A stretch of 33,456 bases of DNA from JALYIM01 sp040003205 (GTDB lineage: Bacteria; Acidobacteriota; Terriglobia; Terriglobales; Acidobacteriaceae). This document shows, piece after piece, positions 1-7,490 of this stretch. Positions within the stretch are counted from its first letter, which is position 1. Each line of letters opens with the position of its first letter. The notes below the pieces were generated by a model, which saw only the letters and a program-made list of their open reading frames with translations, was not told where the DNA came from and made no database searches. The position numbers and the translations under genes were made by a program. The stretch is taken from assembly GCA_040003205.1 (NCBI GenBank), contig JBDUDA010000005.1:1-33456 (forward strand). Reading direction: 5' to 3'.

Positions 1-693
1 GGCAATTGTGCGCAACACGGTGGCCACATCCTTCACCGTCTTTGCAAACCCGCCCACGTGATCGAGCGACGACGCGAATGCAATTAATCCGTAACGTGAA
101 ACTCTTCCGTAGGTCGGCTTCAGCCCCATCACACCGCAGAAAGAGGCCGGCTGGCGAATCGAGCCCCCAGTGTCGGAACCCAGCGTGACCACCGCCATGT
201 CGGCCGCTACTGCCGCCGCCGACCCGCCTGAAGAACCGCCCGGAACCCGCGTCAGGTCTCGCGGATTATGTACCGGCTTCCATGCGGAGTTCTCATTCGA
301 CGACCCCATGGCAAACTCGTCGCAATTCATTTTGCCGAGAACAATCGCTCCCGCAGCTTCCATGCGCGCGACCGCAGTACTGTCATAGGGAGGTATGTAA
401 TTGCCAAGAATTTTCGATCCCGCAGTGGTACGCACGCCTTGCGTCGTGAGCACATCCTTGATGCCGACAGGGACGCCTCCCAGCGGGGGCAACGTTTCTC
501 CCTTTTTTACGAGTTCATCAATCTGCGACGCCTTGCCGAGGGCCCGCTCTTTCGATAGCGCGAGATATGCGCCGATGTGCGCGTCCTCCTGCTCAATTTT
601 CGCGTAGAAACTTTCCGTCAAAGCCGCAGCAGTAATCTTCTGCTCCTGAACGGCAGATCGAGCGGCATCAATAGTTAGTGAGGTTAAATCCAT
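1..693 (-). CDS. gatA: Asp-tRNA(Asn)/Glu-tRNA(Gln) amidotransferase subunit A, 5' part (cut by window edge)
   Basis: The first 231 codons are present; the C-terminal half lies outside the window. The product is the amidase subunit of GatCAB, which hydrolyses glutamine and amidates mischarged Glu-tRNA(Gln) or Asp-tRNA(Asn) in the cytoplasm. The amidase-signature Ser-cisSer-Lys triad is complete: Lys79 in GIKDVLTT, Ser154 in PGGSSGGSAA and Ser178 in SDTGGSIRQPA, the same numbering as in characterised GatA proteins. The start is the ATG at 693, giving MDLTSLTIDAARSAV, a normal GatA N-terminus. It begins 25 bp after the gatC stop, so it is very probably cotranscribed. No strong Shine-Dalgarno sequence is visible, so translational coupling is possible. 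gatB is not in the window. Confidence 0.96.
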   Translation of the reverse strand, partial: MDLTSLTIDAARSAVQEQKITAAALTESFYAKIEQEDAHIGAYLALSKERALGKASQIDELVKKGETLPPLGGVPVGIKDVLTTQGVRTTAGSKILGNYIPPYDSTAVARMEAAGAIVLGKMNCDEFAMGSSNENSAWKPVHNPRDLTRVPGGSSGGSAAAVAADMAVVTLGSDTGGSIRQPASFCGVMGLKPTYGRVSRYGLIAFASSLDHVGGFAKTVKDVATVLRTIA

Positions 694-718
694 GCGGGAA
701 ATATTTTATCTATGGCCG

Positions 719-1057
719 TTATCGCTCAATCACTCGCGGAACCTTGAAGAAGATTCCATCCGTCTCAGGCGCATTTGCGGTTGCCTCTTCATGGGGCAGC
801 GACTTCCGCAAACCTTCGAGCAAGTCCTCTCTGCTGGCGTAATCGAAGCGCGCGCTTCCCTGCCTCGATGACTCCAATCCATAACGATCCGAAACCTGTG
901 CCATGGGTTTTACATTCGCAGTATCCAACTCATTGAGCCGATCAATGTAGCCAAGGATGGAGTTCAAATCCCGCAACATTCGTACGCTCTCTTCCCCGGT
1001 TAATTCCAGATTCCCGAGGGACGCAACGTAAGCAACGTCTTTTTCTGTCACTTTCAT
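719..1057 (-). CDS. gatC: Asp-tRNA(Asn)/Glu-tRNA(Gln) amidotransferase subunit C
   Basis: A 112-residue protein, close to the usual 95-100 residues of GatC, the small subunit that wraps around and stabilises GatA in GatCAB. Family features are visible: the N-terminal MKVTEKDVAYVASLGNLEL helix, the central LNSILGYIDRLNELDT segment, the VKPM turn, and the C-terminal FFKVPRVIE tail that contacts GatA. The start codon overlaps the stop of the upstream DciA-like gene by 4 bp (ATGA), and gatA follows 25 bp later. The three genes therefore look like one transcription unit. Confidence 0.96.
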   Translation of the reverse strand: MKVTEKDVAYVASLGNLELTGEESVRMLRDLNSILGYIDRLNELDTANVKPMAQVSDRYGLESSRQGSARFDYASREDLLEGLRKSLPHEEATANAPETDGIFFKVPRVIER

Positions 1058-1401
1058 ATTCTGGAACTCGCACCGCTCTTCCGGGTGGGTGCTTGCTTGA
1101 AACTGCTCTCGACCGGCTTTTTACCGCCAACAACCACGAACTCAATGCGCCGGACGCTTTGCGTGACGTAGCGGTTAATTACCGCCAGATATTGTGGAGC
1201 CAGCGACTGCAACTCCCACCGCCAACCGGAATCAGGAACTTCAACATGCAGGATGTTCTCTTCAAATTTCATCGCCCGGGTGCGCCTTGCGACTTCTTGT
1301 CCACAGGCCAACGACCAAGCCAGGATCGGAGCCTCTTCCGGGGGAGTACGCCGCAAGCTGCCGGCCATCACTCTTTCTAAGCCTCCGCCTATTCCTTCCA
1401 T
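1054..1401 (-). CDS. DciA/DUF721 family protein
   Basis: The product from the ATG at 1401 is 115 residues and matches the DUF721/DciA pattern: a basic N-terminus, then LAWSLACGQEVARRTRAMKF, then a core ILHVEVPDSGWRWELQSLAP ending in RRIEFVV. DciA proteins with a DUF721 domain act in replicative helicase loading in many bacteria; whether this short member does so is an inference. An in-frame GTG at 1503 would add 34 residues (MMNSISKTGLFIARSLSTKG) with no family resemblance and no clear ribosome site, so the internal ATG is preferred. Its stop overlaps the gatC start by 4 bp. Confidence 0.75.
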   Translation of the reverse strand: MEGIGGGLERVMAGSLRRTPPEEAPILAWSLACGQEVARRTRAMKFEENILHVEVPDSGWRWELQSLAPQYLAVINRYVTQSVRRIEFVVVGGKKPVESSFKQAPTRKSGASSRI

Positions 1402-1718
1402 GTTTCTTGCGGAAGTTTTCGCAACACCTTGCCTTCGTACTACGCCTTTGGTCGAAAGCGATCGAGCAATAAATAATCCCGTCTTAGAAATGCTGTTCAT
1501 CACGATTCACGCCGCAGAAGAGGATTCGTGATTTTAGCATCTCTCTATTTTGCTGGGGGAGTTTTAGGGTCGCCTGATTTTCCAGTGGGAACATTCTGGA
1601 ATTTCTTCCTGATCTGAGAATATCAGTTTGGCCCGATCGAATAGGCCACGCCTGCGGAATTCCTATCTGGTTTGCCTTCAGATGCTTGCTCAAGATTTCC
1701 CAATTGCAAAACCTTGAC

Positions 1719-1733
1719 AGGGGAGCATCCCCT
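1719..1733 (-). terminator. Short hairpin between cca and the DciA-like gene, possible weak terminator
   Basis: A perfect 6-bp stem (AGGGGA, loop GCA, TCCCCT) sits about 90 bp downstream of the cca stop. On the minus strand only a short interrupted T run follows, so this is at best a weak intrinsic terminator. The rest of 1504-1819, about 316 bp, shows no other credible gene or site. Confidence 0.25.
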
Positions 1734-1819
1734 TTCCCTTCCTACAAGAGTTTCGTTCGAGTGGATGGAAAATATATGCGTGTTTTACGGCGAGCACAAT
1801 GAACAGACTCTTCAGTTTC

Positions 1820-3157
1820 TCAATTCGCCAGTCGGAAATTCCTCTTCACAAATTTCAGCGCTTCGGCTTCCGTTTGCAGTTTTCCTTCCAGCTGTGCATC
1901 TTCAACCGAAGACAAAATTTCCTTGAAGCGCGGTCCCGGCGTATAACCTACCCGAATCAGATCGTCTCCTGTTATTAAAGGTTTGGGACGCATCACCTCC
2001 GGCGACATCGCAGAGAGTTTAGCGCGCGTAAAATCGTACAGGGTTAGATCGGCATGGCTGGAAAGACAATCCAGGCGATGGAGTTCAAGATGCTGCTCGA
2101 ACTCGGGCATCCGCACAAAGCGCTTAAACGTTGATTCCTTCATCTTTTGCACATCGCCAAAACGCATGTGATTTTCCACCAGCGCAAGGATCTGCTCAGT
2201 CTCATCGTTAGAAAATCGCAGCCGGCGGCAAATCGCTCGCGCCATAGCGACTCCAATTTCGACGTGTCCATCGAACCGTATGCGGTCGGGAGCGATTCGA
2301 AAAGTTGGCGGCTTTCCCAAGTCATGCAGCAGGACGCCCCAGGCCAAAGTTTTTGCGCACGGGTGCGGGAGTTTTTCGAGCAACAGAAGCGTGTGCACGA
2401 AGACATCGCCCTCAGGATGAAATTGCGGCGGCTGCGCAACGCCCTTCATCGCTTTAATTTCAGGCAGAACTTCCTGCAGCAGGCCAGTTTCATCAAGCAA
2501 TTGGAACGCGAGGCGGGCTTTCCCCTCAGTCAGCATTTTCGTCAGCTCGTCACGCACGCGCTCGGGCGAAACTTGATGGATGCCCACACTGAGTTCCTGA
2601 ATCGCTCGAAACGTGAGGGGCTCAATCCCATATCCCAAACGCGCCGCAAATCGTACGGCCCGCAGCATTCTCAGCTTATCTTCGCCAAATCTTTTTTCCG
2701 GATCTCCGATGGTGCGGATAATTTTCGCTTCCAGATCACCGCGTCCTCCAACGAAATCCAAAACCCGATTTTCAATCGGGTCGAACATCATCCCGTTGAT
2801 TGTGAAGTCGCGCCGCATTACGTCTTCTTCAGGATTCTGGCTGAAGCTGACTTCATCAGGATGGCGTCCGTCGCTGTAACCTAAATCCCTTCGAAAGGTG
2901 GCCACCTCGATAATTTTGTTTTCATCCGTGGTGACCGCGTCTTTCGGCACAGGTACCAACACCACGCCAAATTGCGCACCCACCGAATAGGTTTCGGGAA
3001 AAATGCGCATCACCCCTTCGGGAAGCGCGCTGGTGGCCACATCGTAATCCGCGGGCTCACGGCCCAGCAGCAGATCGCGCACGCATCCGCCGACGAGATA
3101 GGCTAGATGGCCACGCTCTCGAAGTGTACGCATGATCGAAATGGCGAAGTCTTGCAT
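1820..3157 (-). CDS. cca: CCA tRNA nucleotidyltransferase / poly(A) polymerase family protein with HD domain
   Basis: A 445-residue class II nucleotidyltransferase that builds or repairs the tRNA 3' CCA end. The head domain has LVGGCVRDLLLGR at residues 21-33 with the metal-binding pair Asp37 and Asp39 in ADYDVAT, RRDFTINGMMFDP at about 115-127, and the neck/body motif EDKLRMLRAVRFAARLGYG at about 159-177. A C-terminal HD domain is visible: VHTLLLLEKL and LAWGVLLHDLGKPP, with His278-Asp279. Strict CCA-adding, A-adding and poly(A) polymerase activities cannot be separated by eye. The ATG at 3157 lies only 3 bp from an array of 7-bp repeats, so the 5' leader of this gene consists largely of that repeat. 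Confidence 0.93.
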   Translation of the reverse strand: MQDFAISIMRTLRERGHLAYLVGGCVRDLLLGREPADYDVATSALPEGVMRIFPETYSVGAQFGVVLVPVPKDAVTTDENKIIEVATFRRDLGYSDGRHPDEVSFSQNPEEDVMRRDFTINGMMFDPIENRVLDFVGGRGDLEAKIIRTIGDPEKRFGEDKLRMLRAVRFAARLGYGIEPLTFRAIQELSVGIHQVSPERVRDELTKMLTEGKARLAFQLLDETGLLQEVLPEIKAMKGVAQPPQFHPEGDVFVHTLLLLEKLPHPCAKTLAWGVLLHDLGKPPTFRIAPDRIRFDGHVEIGVAMARAICRRLRFSNDETEQILALVENHMRFGDVQKMKESTFKRFVRMPEFEQHLELHRLDCLSSHADLTLYDFTRAKLSAMSPEVMRPKPLITGDDLIRVGYTPGPRFKEILSSVEDAQLEGKLQTEAEALKFVKRNFRLAN

Positions 3158-3160
3158 GGT

Positions 3161-3216
3161 CTTAGCTCTTAGCTCTTAGCTCTTAGCTTTTAGCTTTTAG
3201 CTTCTAGCTTCTAGCT
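3161..3216. repeat. Heptamer tandem array 1 (8 units)
   Basis: Eight consecutive 7-bp units on the plus strand: four CTTAGCT, two TTTAGCT and two TCTAGCT. The unit changes in blocks rather than at random, as expected for tandem duplication. The array ends 3 bp before the cca start codon. Read on the minus strand it gives AGCTAAG repeats, whose AAGAG-like stretches are the only purine-rich sequence available as a ribosome site for cca. Confidence 0.95.
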
Positions 3217-3333
3217 TCTCAACCCTCACCTTCCATCCTCGACGCGGCCGCACGCGCGCACACAGCCGATGACGGCCACGAAGGATCTTTGCCCTCTCAG
3301 CCTCCACCTCTGATTTTCTAATAATATAGCTAG

Positions 3334-4530
3334 GTGTCTGACGCCTACATCCTCGGCATAGAAAGCTCGTGCGACGAAACCGCGGCTGCAGTGGTGCGCT
3401 CCGGCGAGCAAATTATTTCCAACGTCGTCTTTTCGCAAATCGCCACGCACCAGCCTTATGGAGGGGTTGTCCCCGAGCTGGCGTCGCGCGAGCATCTTCG
3501 AGCTATCGTTCCAGTTGTACGCAAAGCGCTCGCCGACGCGGAACAAACCTACCAATCGATTAGCGCCTTAGCCGTCACGCAAGGGCCGGGACTCGCAGGC
3601 GCGCTTCTCGTCGGCATCAGCTACGCCAAAGCCTTGGCGTTCGCGCTCGACAAGCCCCTCTTCGCAGTGAATCATCTTGAGGGACACATCCATGCCGTCC
3701 TCCTCGAGGAGCGACAAAAGGGACACTACGATTTAAGTTACCCAGCGCTGGCTCTGGTGGTGTCAGGCGGGCATACGCATCTTTATCTTGCGGACCTCGA
3801 TCTCGCGCATCGCGAAGCTTCGGATTCACACGCGAAAGCATCCTCCCCAACGCGCCTCTCATACAAAAATATCGGACACACCCGCGACGACGCCGCCGGA
3901 GAAGCTTTCGACAAAGTTGCCAAGCTTCTCGCACTCGGTTATCCCGGCGGACCGTTGATCGACAAGCTGGCCACTCACGGCAATCCCGCTGCGGTAAAGT
4001 TCGCGTCCGCGCAATTGAAACATCGCGACCGCAACGACAAAGGAATCCCCGAAGATCATTCCGCGCAAGCCCGCGTGGATTTTTCCTACAGCGGCATCAA
4101 AACTTCCGTCCTTCGCTACATTCAGACCCAGCAGATGCAGGCTTCAATTGATGCCCGGCGACAGGCGCTCGCCGGCAAGGCAAGTCCTAGTACTGACGAC
4201 ATTTTGAAAAATTGCGATCAGCAAACCATCGATCTGGTGGCATCATTTCAACACGCAATGGTGCAGGATCTAGTCGCAAAGACCCTGCTGGCGGCCCGCA
4301 CTTATGATGTTGCAACACTGTTAGTGACCGGAGGCGTTGCGGCGAATAGCTTGCTCCGCAAGCGTTTCGAAGAGGCCGCTGCGATGCAGGGTCTGCCGGT
4401 GTTCTTCCCATCGCGTCCGCTATCGACCGACAATGCGGCGATGGTTGCGGCGGCAGCCTATCCTAAATTTACTGCTGGTGATTTTGCGGGGGAAGATTTT
4501 TCTGCGGATGCGAATCTAAAACTCAAGTAG
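3334..4530 (+). CDS. tsaD: tRNA N6-adenosine threonylcarbamoyltransferase TsaD
   Basis: A 398-residue member of the Kae1/TsaD family, which transfers threonylcarbamoyl from TC-AMP to A37 of ANN-decoding tRNAs. Metal ligands His114 and His118 lie in NHLEGHIHA. ILGIESSCDETAAAVV at 6-21, the SGGHTHL segment at 144-150 and DNAAMVAAAAYP near the C-terminus are all typical. The start is GTG (MSDAYILGIESS). It is longer than the usual ~340 residues because of two insertions: a charged stretch after LYLADLDL (about residues 155-175) and a Gln/Ala-rich stretch after VLRYIQTQQ (about 270-295). Both fall between conserved blocks and probably form surface loops. Confidence 0.96.
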   Translation: MSDAYILGIESSCDETAAAVVRSGEQIISNVVFSQIATHQPYGGVVPELASREHLRAIVPVVRKALADAEQTYQSISALAVTQGPGLAGALLVGISYAKALAFALDKPLFAVNHLEGHIHAVLLEERQKGHYDLSYPALALVVSGGHTHLYLADLDLAHREASDSHAKASSPTRLSYKNIGHTRDDAAGEAFDKVAKLLALGYPGGPLIDKLATHGNPAAVKFASAQLKHRDRNDKGIPEDHSAQARVDFSYSGIKTSVLRYIQTQQMQASIDARRQALAGKASPSTDDILKNCDQQTIDLVASFQHAMVQDLVAKTLLAARTYDVATLLVTGGVAANSLLRKRFEEAAAMQGLPVFFPSRPLSTDNAAMVAAAAYPKFTAGDFAGEDFSADANLKLK

Positions 4531-4564
4531 AAATTTGCGAACAGTACCGGGTTAGCGCGACAGT

Positions 4565-4987
4565 TTACGGCAGGGGGAGGTCCTGTATCCGGGCAAGCGC
4601 ATCCGACAACTGCTCCTCAATATCAATGTCCTTCCAGATGGTAAAATTCGCGCGCGGCTCCCTAACGGCGGAGCCGCTTTGTTTTCCGGCCACCACCAAC
4701 ACCGGAATATTTTCGGTTGCTGGGCTGCTCTTCAGCACGCTGATGAATTCTTTGCCACTCATCTTCGGCATTTCCATGTCAGTGACAACGATGTCCGGCC
4801 GAACGCTTTTCAGCACCTCGACCGCATCGTGTCCATTCGTCGCCGCCTCCACGCGATAGCCGCGCTGCTCAAAGAACCGGCAGACCGTGTGGCGGATGAG
4901 CATCGAGTCGTCCACCACTAAGGCAACGAGGGGTGCCGGCTTTTGTTCGATATCTGTGGCCTTTTCGTTGAATTTATTTGCGGACAC
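4565..4987 (-). CDS. Single-domain response regulator (CheY-like)
   Basis: A 140-residue stand-alone receiver domain. The start chosen is the GTG at 4985-4987 (MSANKFNEKATD), because AGGGGAG lies 6 bp upstream; a TTG 36 bp further up has no such site. Acidic pair Asp26-Asp27 (VVDDSMLIRHTV) and phosphoacceptor Asp70 (DIVVTDMEMPKMSG) are present. Two conserved switch positions are unusual: the Thr/Ser after beta-4 is Ala100 (VLVVAGKQ), and the Lys119 motif reads WKDI instead of the common KP. There is no output domain, so it presumably acts by protein contact. The partner kinase is not apparent; the neighbouring 53-residue gene may be cotranscribed. Confidence 0.9.
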   Translation of the reverse strand: MSANKFNEKATDIEQKPAPLVALVVDDSMLIRHTVCRFFEQRGYRVEAATNGHDAVEVLKSVRPDIVVTDMEMPKMSGKEFISVLKSSPATENIPVLVVAGKQSGSAVREPRANFTIWKDIDIEEQLSDALARIQDLPLP

Positions 4988-5148
4988 GAGAATCTCCCCT
5001 TGCGACCCTAGCAAGGGATGCAAGCCCAGACAAGCTAAACAATTAACAATAGGTTACCTGCGTCATGACGCTGTCCTTTTGCGGGACGGCACAATCGGAA
5101 GGAACCTAGCCATTGTAGGTTTAGGCTGGACGCTGAAGAGTCAGCGGA

Positions 5149-5310
5149 TCAAAGTTCGTTGGGGAGTTTTGTTTCTTCGATTGCCATGTCCTTGAACTCG
5201 CTCGATTCGAAGATTTCGCGGCATTCGAGGCACTCTACGAACTCAGCGTCCTCTTCACGGGCGACCACTTGGACACGTGGGTGTTTGCAGGCGGACTTGT
5301 CGTTATTCAT
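5149..5310 (-). CDS. Small Cys-rich (zinc-ribbon-like) protein, 53 residues
   Basis: A short gene from the ATG at 5310: MNNDKSACKHPRVQVVARE followed by a core containing FVECLECREIF and ending KLPNEL. Cys8, His10, Cys27 and Cys30 could form a CxH...CxxC metal site. I do not recognise a named family, and no function is proposed. Support for a real gene: coding-like acidic/basic composition, a clean Cys pattern, and a near-consensus promoter about 90 bp upstream on the same strand. The receiver gene lies downstream in the same orientation, about 160 bp further on. Confidence 0.7.
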   Translation of the reverse strand: MNNDKSACKHPRVQVVAREEDAEFVECLECREIFESSEFKDMAIEETKLPNEL

Positions 5311-5396
5311 CGTGAGATTCGAAACGGCGGGAGTGATGATTCATATATCCGCAGCGGCCAGCTGAGGGGCTGGGTTAATTCGCCCGAATTGCGGTT

Positions 5397-5424
5397 ATTT
5401 TAGCTTGGTCAAACCCCGTGTCAA
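5397..5424 (-). promoter_or_regulatory. Sigma-70-like promoter for the small Cys-rich gene
   Basis: On the minus strand: TTGACA (5424-5419), a 16-bp spacer, and TAAAAT (5402-5397). The predicted start of transcription is near 5390, about 80 nt ahead of the ATG at 5310. It points away from the isc promoter located 170 bp to the right. Confidence 0.65.
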
Positions 5425-5587
5425 GCCCCAAGCGTATGTTTTTCGCATGTTACCGTCACGCTTCATCCGTCGCATCAAGAAACCGGTGCTCGCTTCCTTC
5501 TGTGTCTCAAGTTAGTTGGTACCCTAAGTTGCTTCCCTGCACCAATTTACCGTTAAGTCTGCATTTTCAACCATTCCCTGCTAAGGG

Positions 5588-5616
5588 TTGCGCTAAACGA
5601 CCCGGCTCGCTAGAAT
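5588..5616 (+). promoter_or_regulatory. Sigma-70-like promoter of the isc operon
   Basis: TTGCGC (5588-5593), a 17-bp spacer and TAGAAT (5611-5616). The predicted transcription start, near 5623, falls inside the IscR-like operator, a geometry that suits repression. The TTG start of iscR follows about 40 bp later. The interval 5425-5587 holds nothing else I can support. Confidence 0.6.
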
Positions 5617-5620
5617 ACCA

Positions 5621-5645
5621 ATATCCGACCAAAACAGTCGGCATT
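5621..5645 (+). promoter_or_regulatory. IscR type-1-like operator
   Basis: A 25-bp site with dyad CCGAC (5625-5629), 7-bp spacer CAAAACA, and GTCGG (5637-5641), flanked by ATA and ATT. It fits the layout of the E. coli IscR type-1 consensus (ATA, SYY, GACT, RWWW, YAGTC, RRS, TAT) at almost every position, with deviations at one S, at the T of GACT and in the last triplet. It overlaps the predicted transcription start of iscR, so holo-IscR autorepression is the natural inference. Confidence 0.7.
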
Positions 5646-5664
5646 ACCTTGGAGTGCTGCTGCA

Positions 5665-6132
5665 TTGTTGAAGCTCACTAAAAAAGCGGACTACGGCTTA
5701 ATGGCCATGAAGCACCTGGCGGAATATGCGCACCAGGGCGCTCGCAGCGCCAAAGATGTTGCCGATGCTTACGGTATTCCGCAGGAAGCATTGGCGAAGA
5801 TTCTGCAAAGGCTCGCAAAGGCCGGATTGTTGAAGTCACAGCATGGAATCAAGGGCGGATATGTGCTGGCGCGCGATGCGTCGAAGATCAGCGCCTTCGA
5901 GGTAATCCGGGCGATTGATGGTCCGCTGTTTATCACCTCTTGCGTCACCGTGCGAGGCGAGTGCGGACAGAGCGATCGCTGCAACATCCGCGAGCCTCTG
6001 CGGCGCGTCAGTCACAGCATCGAAGAGGTGCTGCGGCGCATCACTATCTCAGAGATGAAAGAAGAAGTTTCCGAGAAAGAGAAGCCCGAGCCGGGGCGGA
6101 ATTTGCCGGCCGAGTTGGTATCTATCAGTTAG
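5665..6132 (+). CDS. iscR: Rrf2 family Fe-S cluster regulator IscR
   Basis: A 155-residue Rrf2/IscR regulator, first gene of the isc operon. The winged HTH covers about residues 1-70 (LTKKADYGLMAMKHLAEYA; LAKILQRLAKAGLLKS; GIKGGYVLARD). Three cysteines for a [2Fe-2S] cluster are present: Cys93, Cys100 and Cys106. Spacing of the first two is one residue longer than in E. coli IscR (Cys92/98/104), and the position of the E. coli ligand His107 is Arg109 here, so the fourth ligand must differ. The start is a TTG at 5665 (a second TTG follows directly), with GGAG 10 bp upstream. It probably represses its own promoter through the operator at 5621-5645. Confidence 0.93.
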   Translation: MLKLTKKADYGLMAMKHLAEYAHQGARSAKDVADAYGIPQEALAKILQRLAKAGLLKSQHGIKGGYVLARDASKISAFEVIRAIDGPLFITSCVTVRGECGQSDRCNIREPLRRVSHSIEEVLRRITISEMKEEVSEKEKPEPGRNLPAELVSIS

Positions 6133-6176
6133 CAGTTGGTCCGAAGAACGGACGCGAAGTTTTACAGGAGAAAATG

Positions 6177-7448
6177 ATGAGCACCCAGACCTTACCCACG
6201 ATGCAGCACATTGAAGCCAACGGCATCAAGCTGCCTATCTACATGGATAACCATGCGACCACTCCCATGGATCCCCGCGTGCTGGAAGACATGCTTCCGT
6301 ATTTCATGGAGAAGTTCGGAAACTCGGCCAGCCGCAATCATCCCTTCGGATGGGCCGCCGAAGAAGGCGTGGAAACTGCCCGCGAGCGAGTCGCGAAATT
6401 AATCGGCGCGACCGCGAAAGAAATTATTTTCACCTCCGGCGCCACTGAGAGCGACAACCTAGCGATCAAAGGCGTTGCCGAGATGTATCGCGAAAAAGGC
6501 AATCACATCATCACCGCAGTGACGGAGCACAAGGCCGTGCTCGACACCTGCAAGCGGTTGGAGAAGTACGGCTACCGCGTCACTTACATGCCGGTACAAA
6601 AAGACGGCCTGATTGACCTCGAAGAACTGAAACGCGCGATTGATGCCAAGACAATTCTCGTCACCATCATGTTTGCGAACAACGAAATTGGCGTGATCCA
6701 ACCAGTGGCTGAGATTGGCAAAATTTGTCGGGAGCACGGCGTCCTCTTTCATACTGACGGGGTACAAGCGGTCGGCAAGGTTCCGATTGATGTCAACAAG
6801 ATGAACATTGATTTAATGTCCATCACCGCGCACAAACTTTATGGGCCGAAGGGTGTGGGAGCTCTCTACGTGCGGCGCAAAAATCCGCGTGTACAGATTT
6901 CGGCAATCATTGATGGCGGCGGACACGAGCGCGGCATGCGTTCCGGCACATTGAACGTAGCCGGAATCGTTGGCCTGGGCAAGGCCTGCGCGATCGCTTC
7001 CGAAGAAATGGCGCAAGAAGCCAAAAAGCTTTCTGGATTGCGCGATCGTCTGCGCGACAGAATCATGGGCCGGTTGGACGAAGTTTATATCAACGGATCC
7101 GCCGAGCATCGCCTTCCCGGAAATCTGAATATTAGCTTCGCCTACGTGGAAGGCGAGTCGCTACTGATGGGGATAAACGATATCGCGGTTTCCAGCGGGT
7201 CGGCTTGCACCTCTGCGACATTGGAACCATCTTATGTATTGAAGGCTCTCGGCACAGGCGACGATTTGGCGCACAGCTCCATTCGATTTGGGATTGGACG
7301 CTTCAACACGGAAGCCGAAGTGGATTACGTGGCAGATCGCGTCGTCGAAACTGTGACGCGGCTCCGCGAACTTTCGCCGCTCTACGAAATGGCGAAAGAG
7401 GGCATTGATTTAACGCAGGTAAAGTGGAGCGCAGAAGAAGCTCATTAA
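6177..7448 (+). CDS. iscS: Cysteine desulfurase IscS
   Basis: A 423-residue group I (IscS/NifS-type) PLP enzyme that takes sulfur from cysteine and hands it to IscU. The N-terminus IYMDNHATTPMDP is typical. PLP Lys220 sits in ITAHKLYGPKG, and the catalytic Cys344 in SSGSACTSATLEPSYVLKALG, whose long loop after the cysteine is the IscS hallmark. Start: tandem ATGs at 6174 and 6177 follow CAGGAG at 6165-6170; the second has the better spacing. An upstream extension into 5940 is only the other frame of iscR. The gap from iscR is about 45 bp. Confidence 0.97.
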   Translation: MSTQTLPTMQHIEANGIKLPIYMDNHATTPMDPRVLEDMLPYFMEKFGNSASRNHPFGWAAEEGVETARERVAKLIGATAKEIIFTSGATESDNLAIKGVAEMYREKGNHIITAVTEHKAVLDTCKRLEKYGYRVTYMPVQKDGLIDLEELKRAIDAKTILVTIMFANNEIGVIQPVAEIGKICREHGVLFHTDGVQAVGKVPIDVNKMNIDLMSITAHKLYGPKGVGALYVRRKNPRVQISAIIDGGGHERGMRSGTLNVAGIVGLGKACAIASEEMAQEAKKLSGLRDRLRDRIMGRLDEVYINGSAEHRLPGNLNISFAYVEGESLLMGINDIAVSSGSACTSATLEPSYVLKALGTGDDLAHSSIRFGIGRFNTEAEVDYVADRVVETVTRLRELSPLYEMAKEGIDLTQVKWSAEEAH

Positions 7449-7490
7449 GTTTTGGAAATTAAAGTCAGACTAGTTTTTCAGGAGAGTGAC

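Noticed and set aside
3161..3216. Heptamer arrays as a CRISPR
   Set aside because: The units are 7 bp without spacers, and no cas gene is present.
5940..6176. Long in-frame extension upstream of iscS
   Set aside because: It overlaps iscR in another frame, has no conserved residues, and the ATG at 6177 has a good ribosome site.
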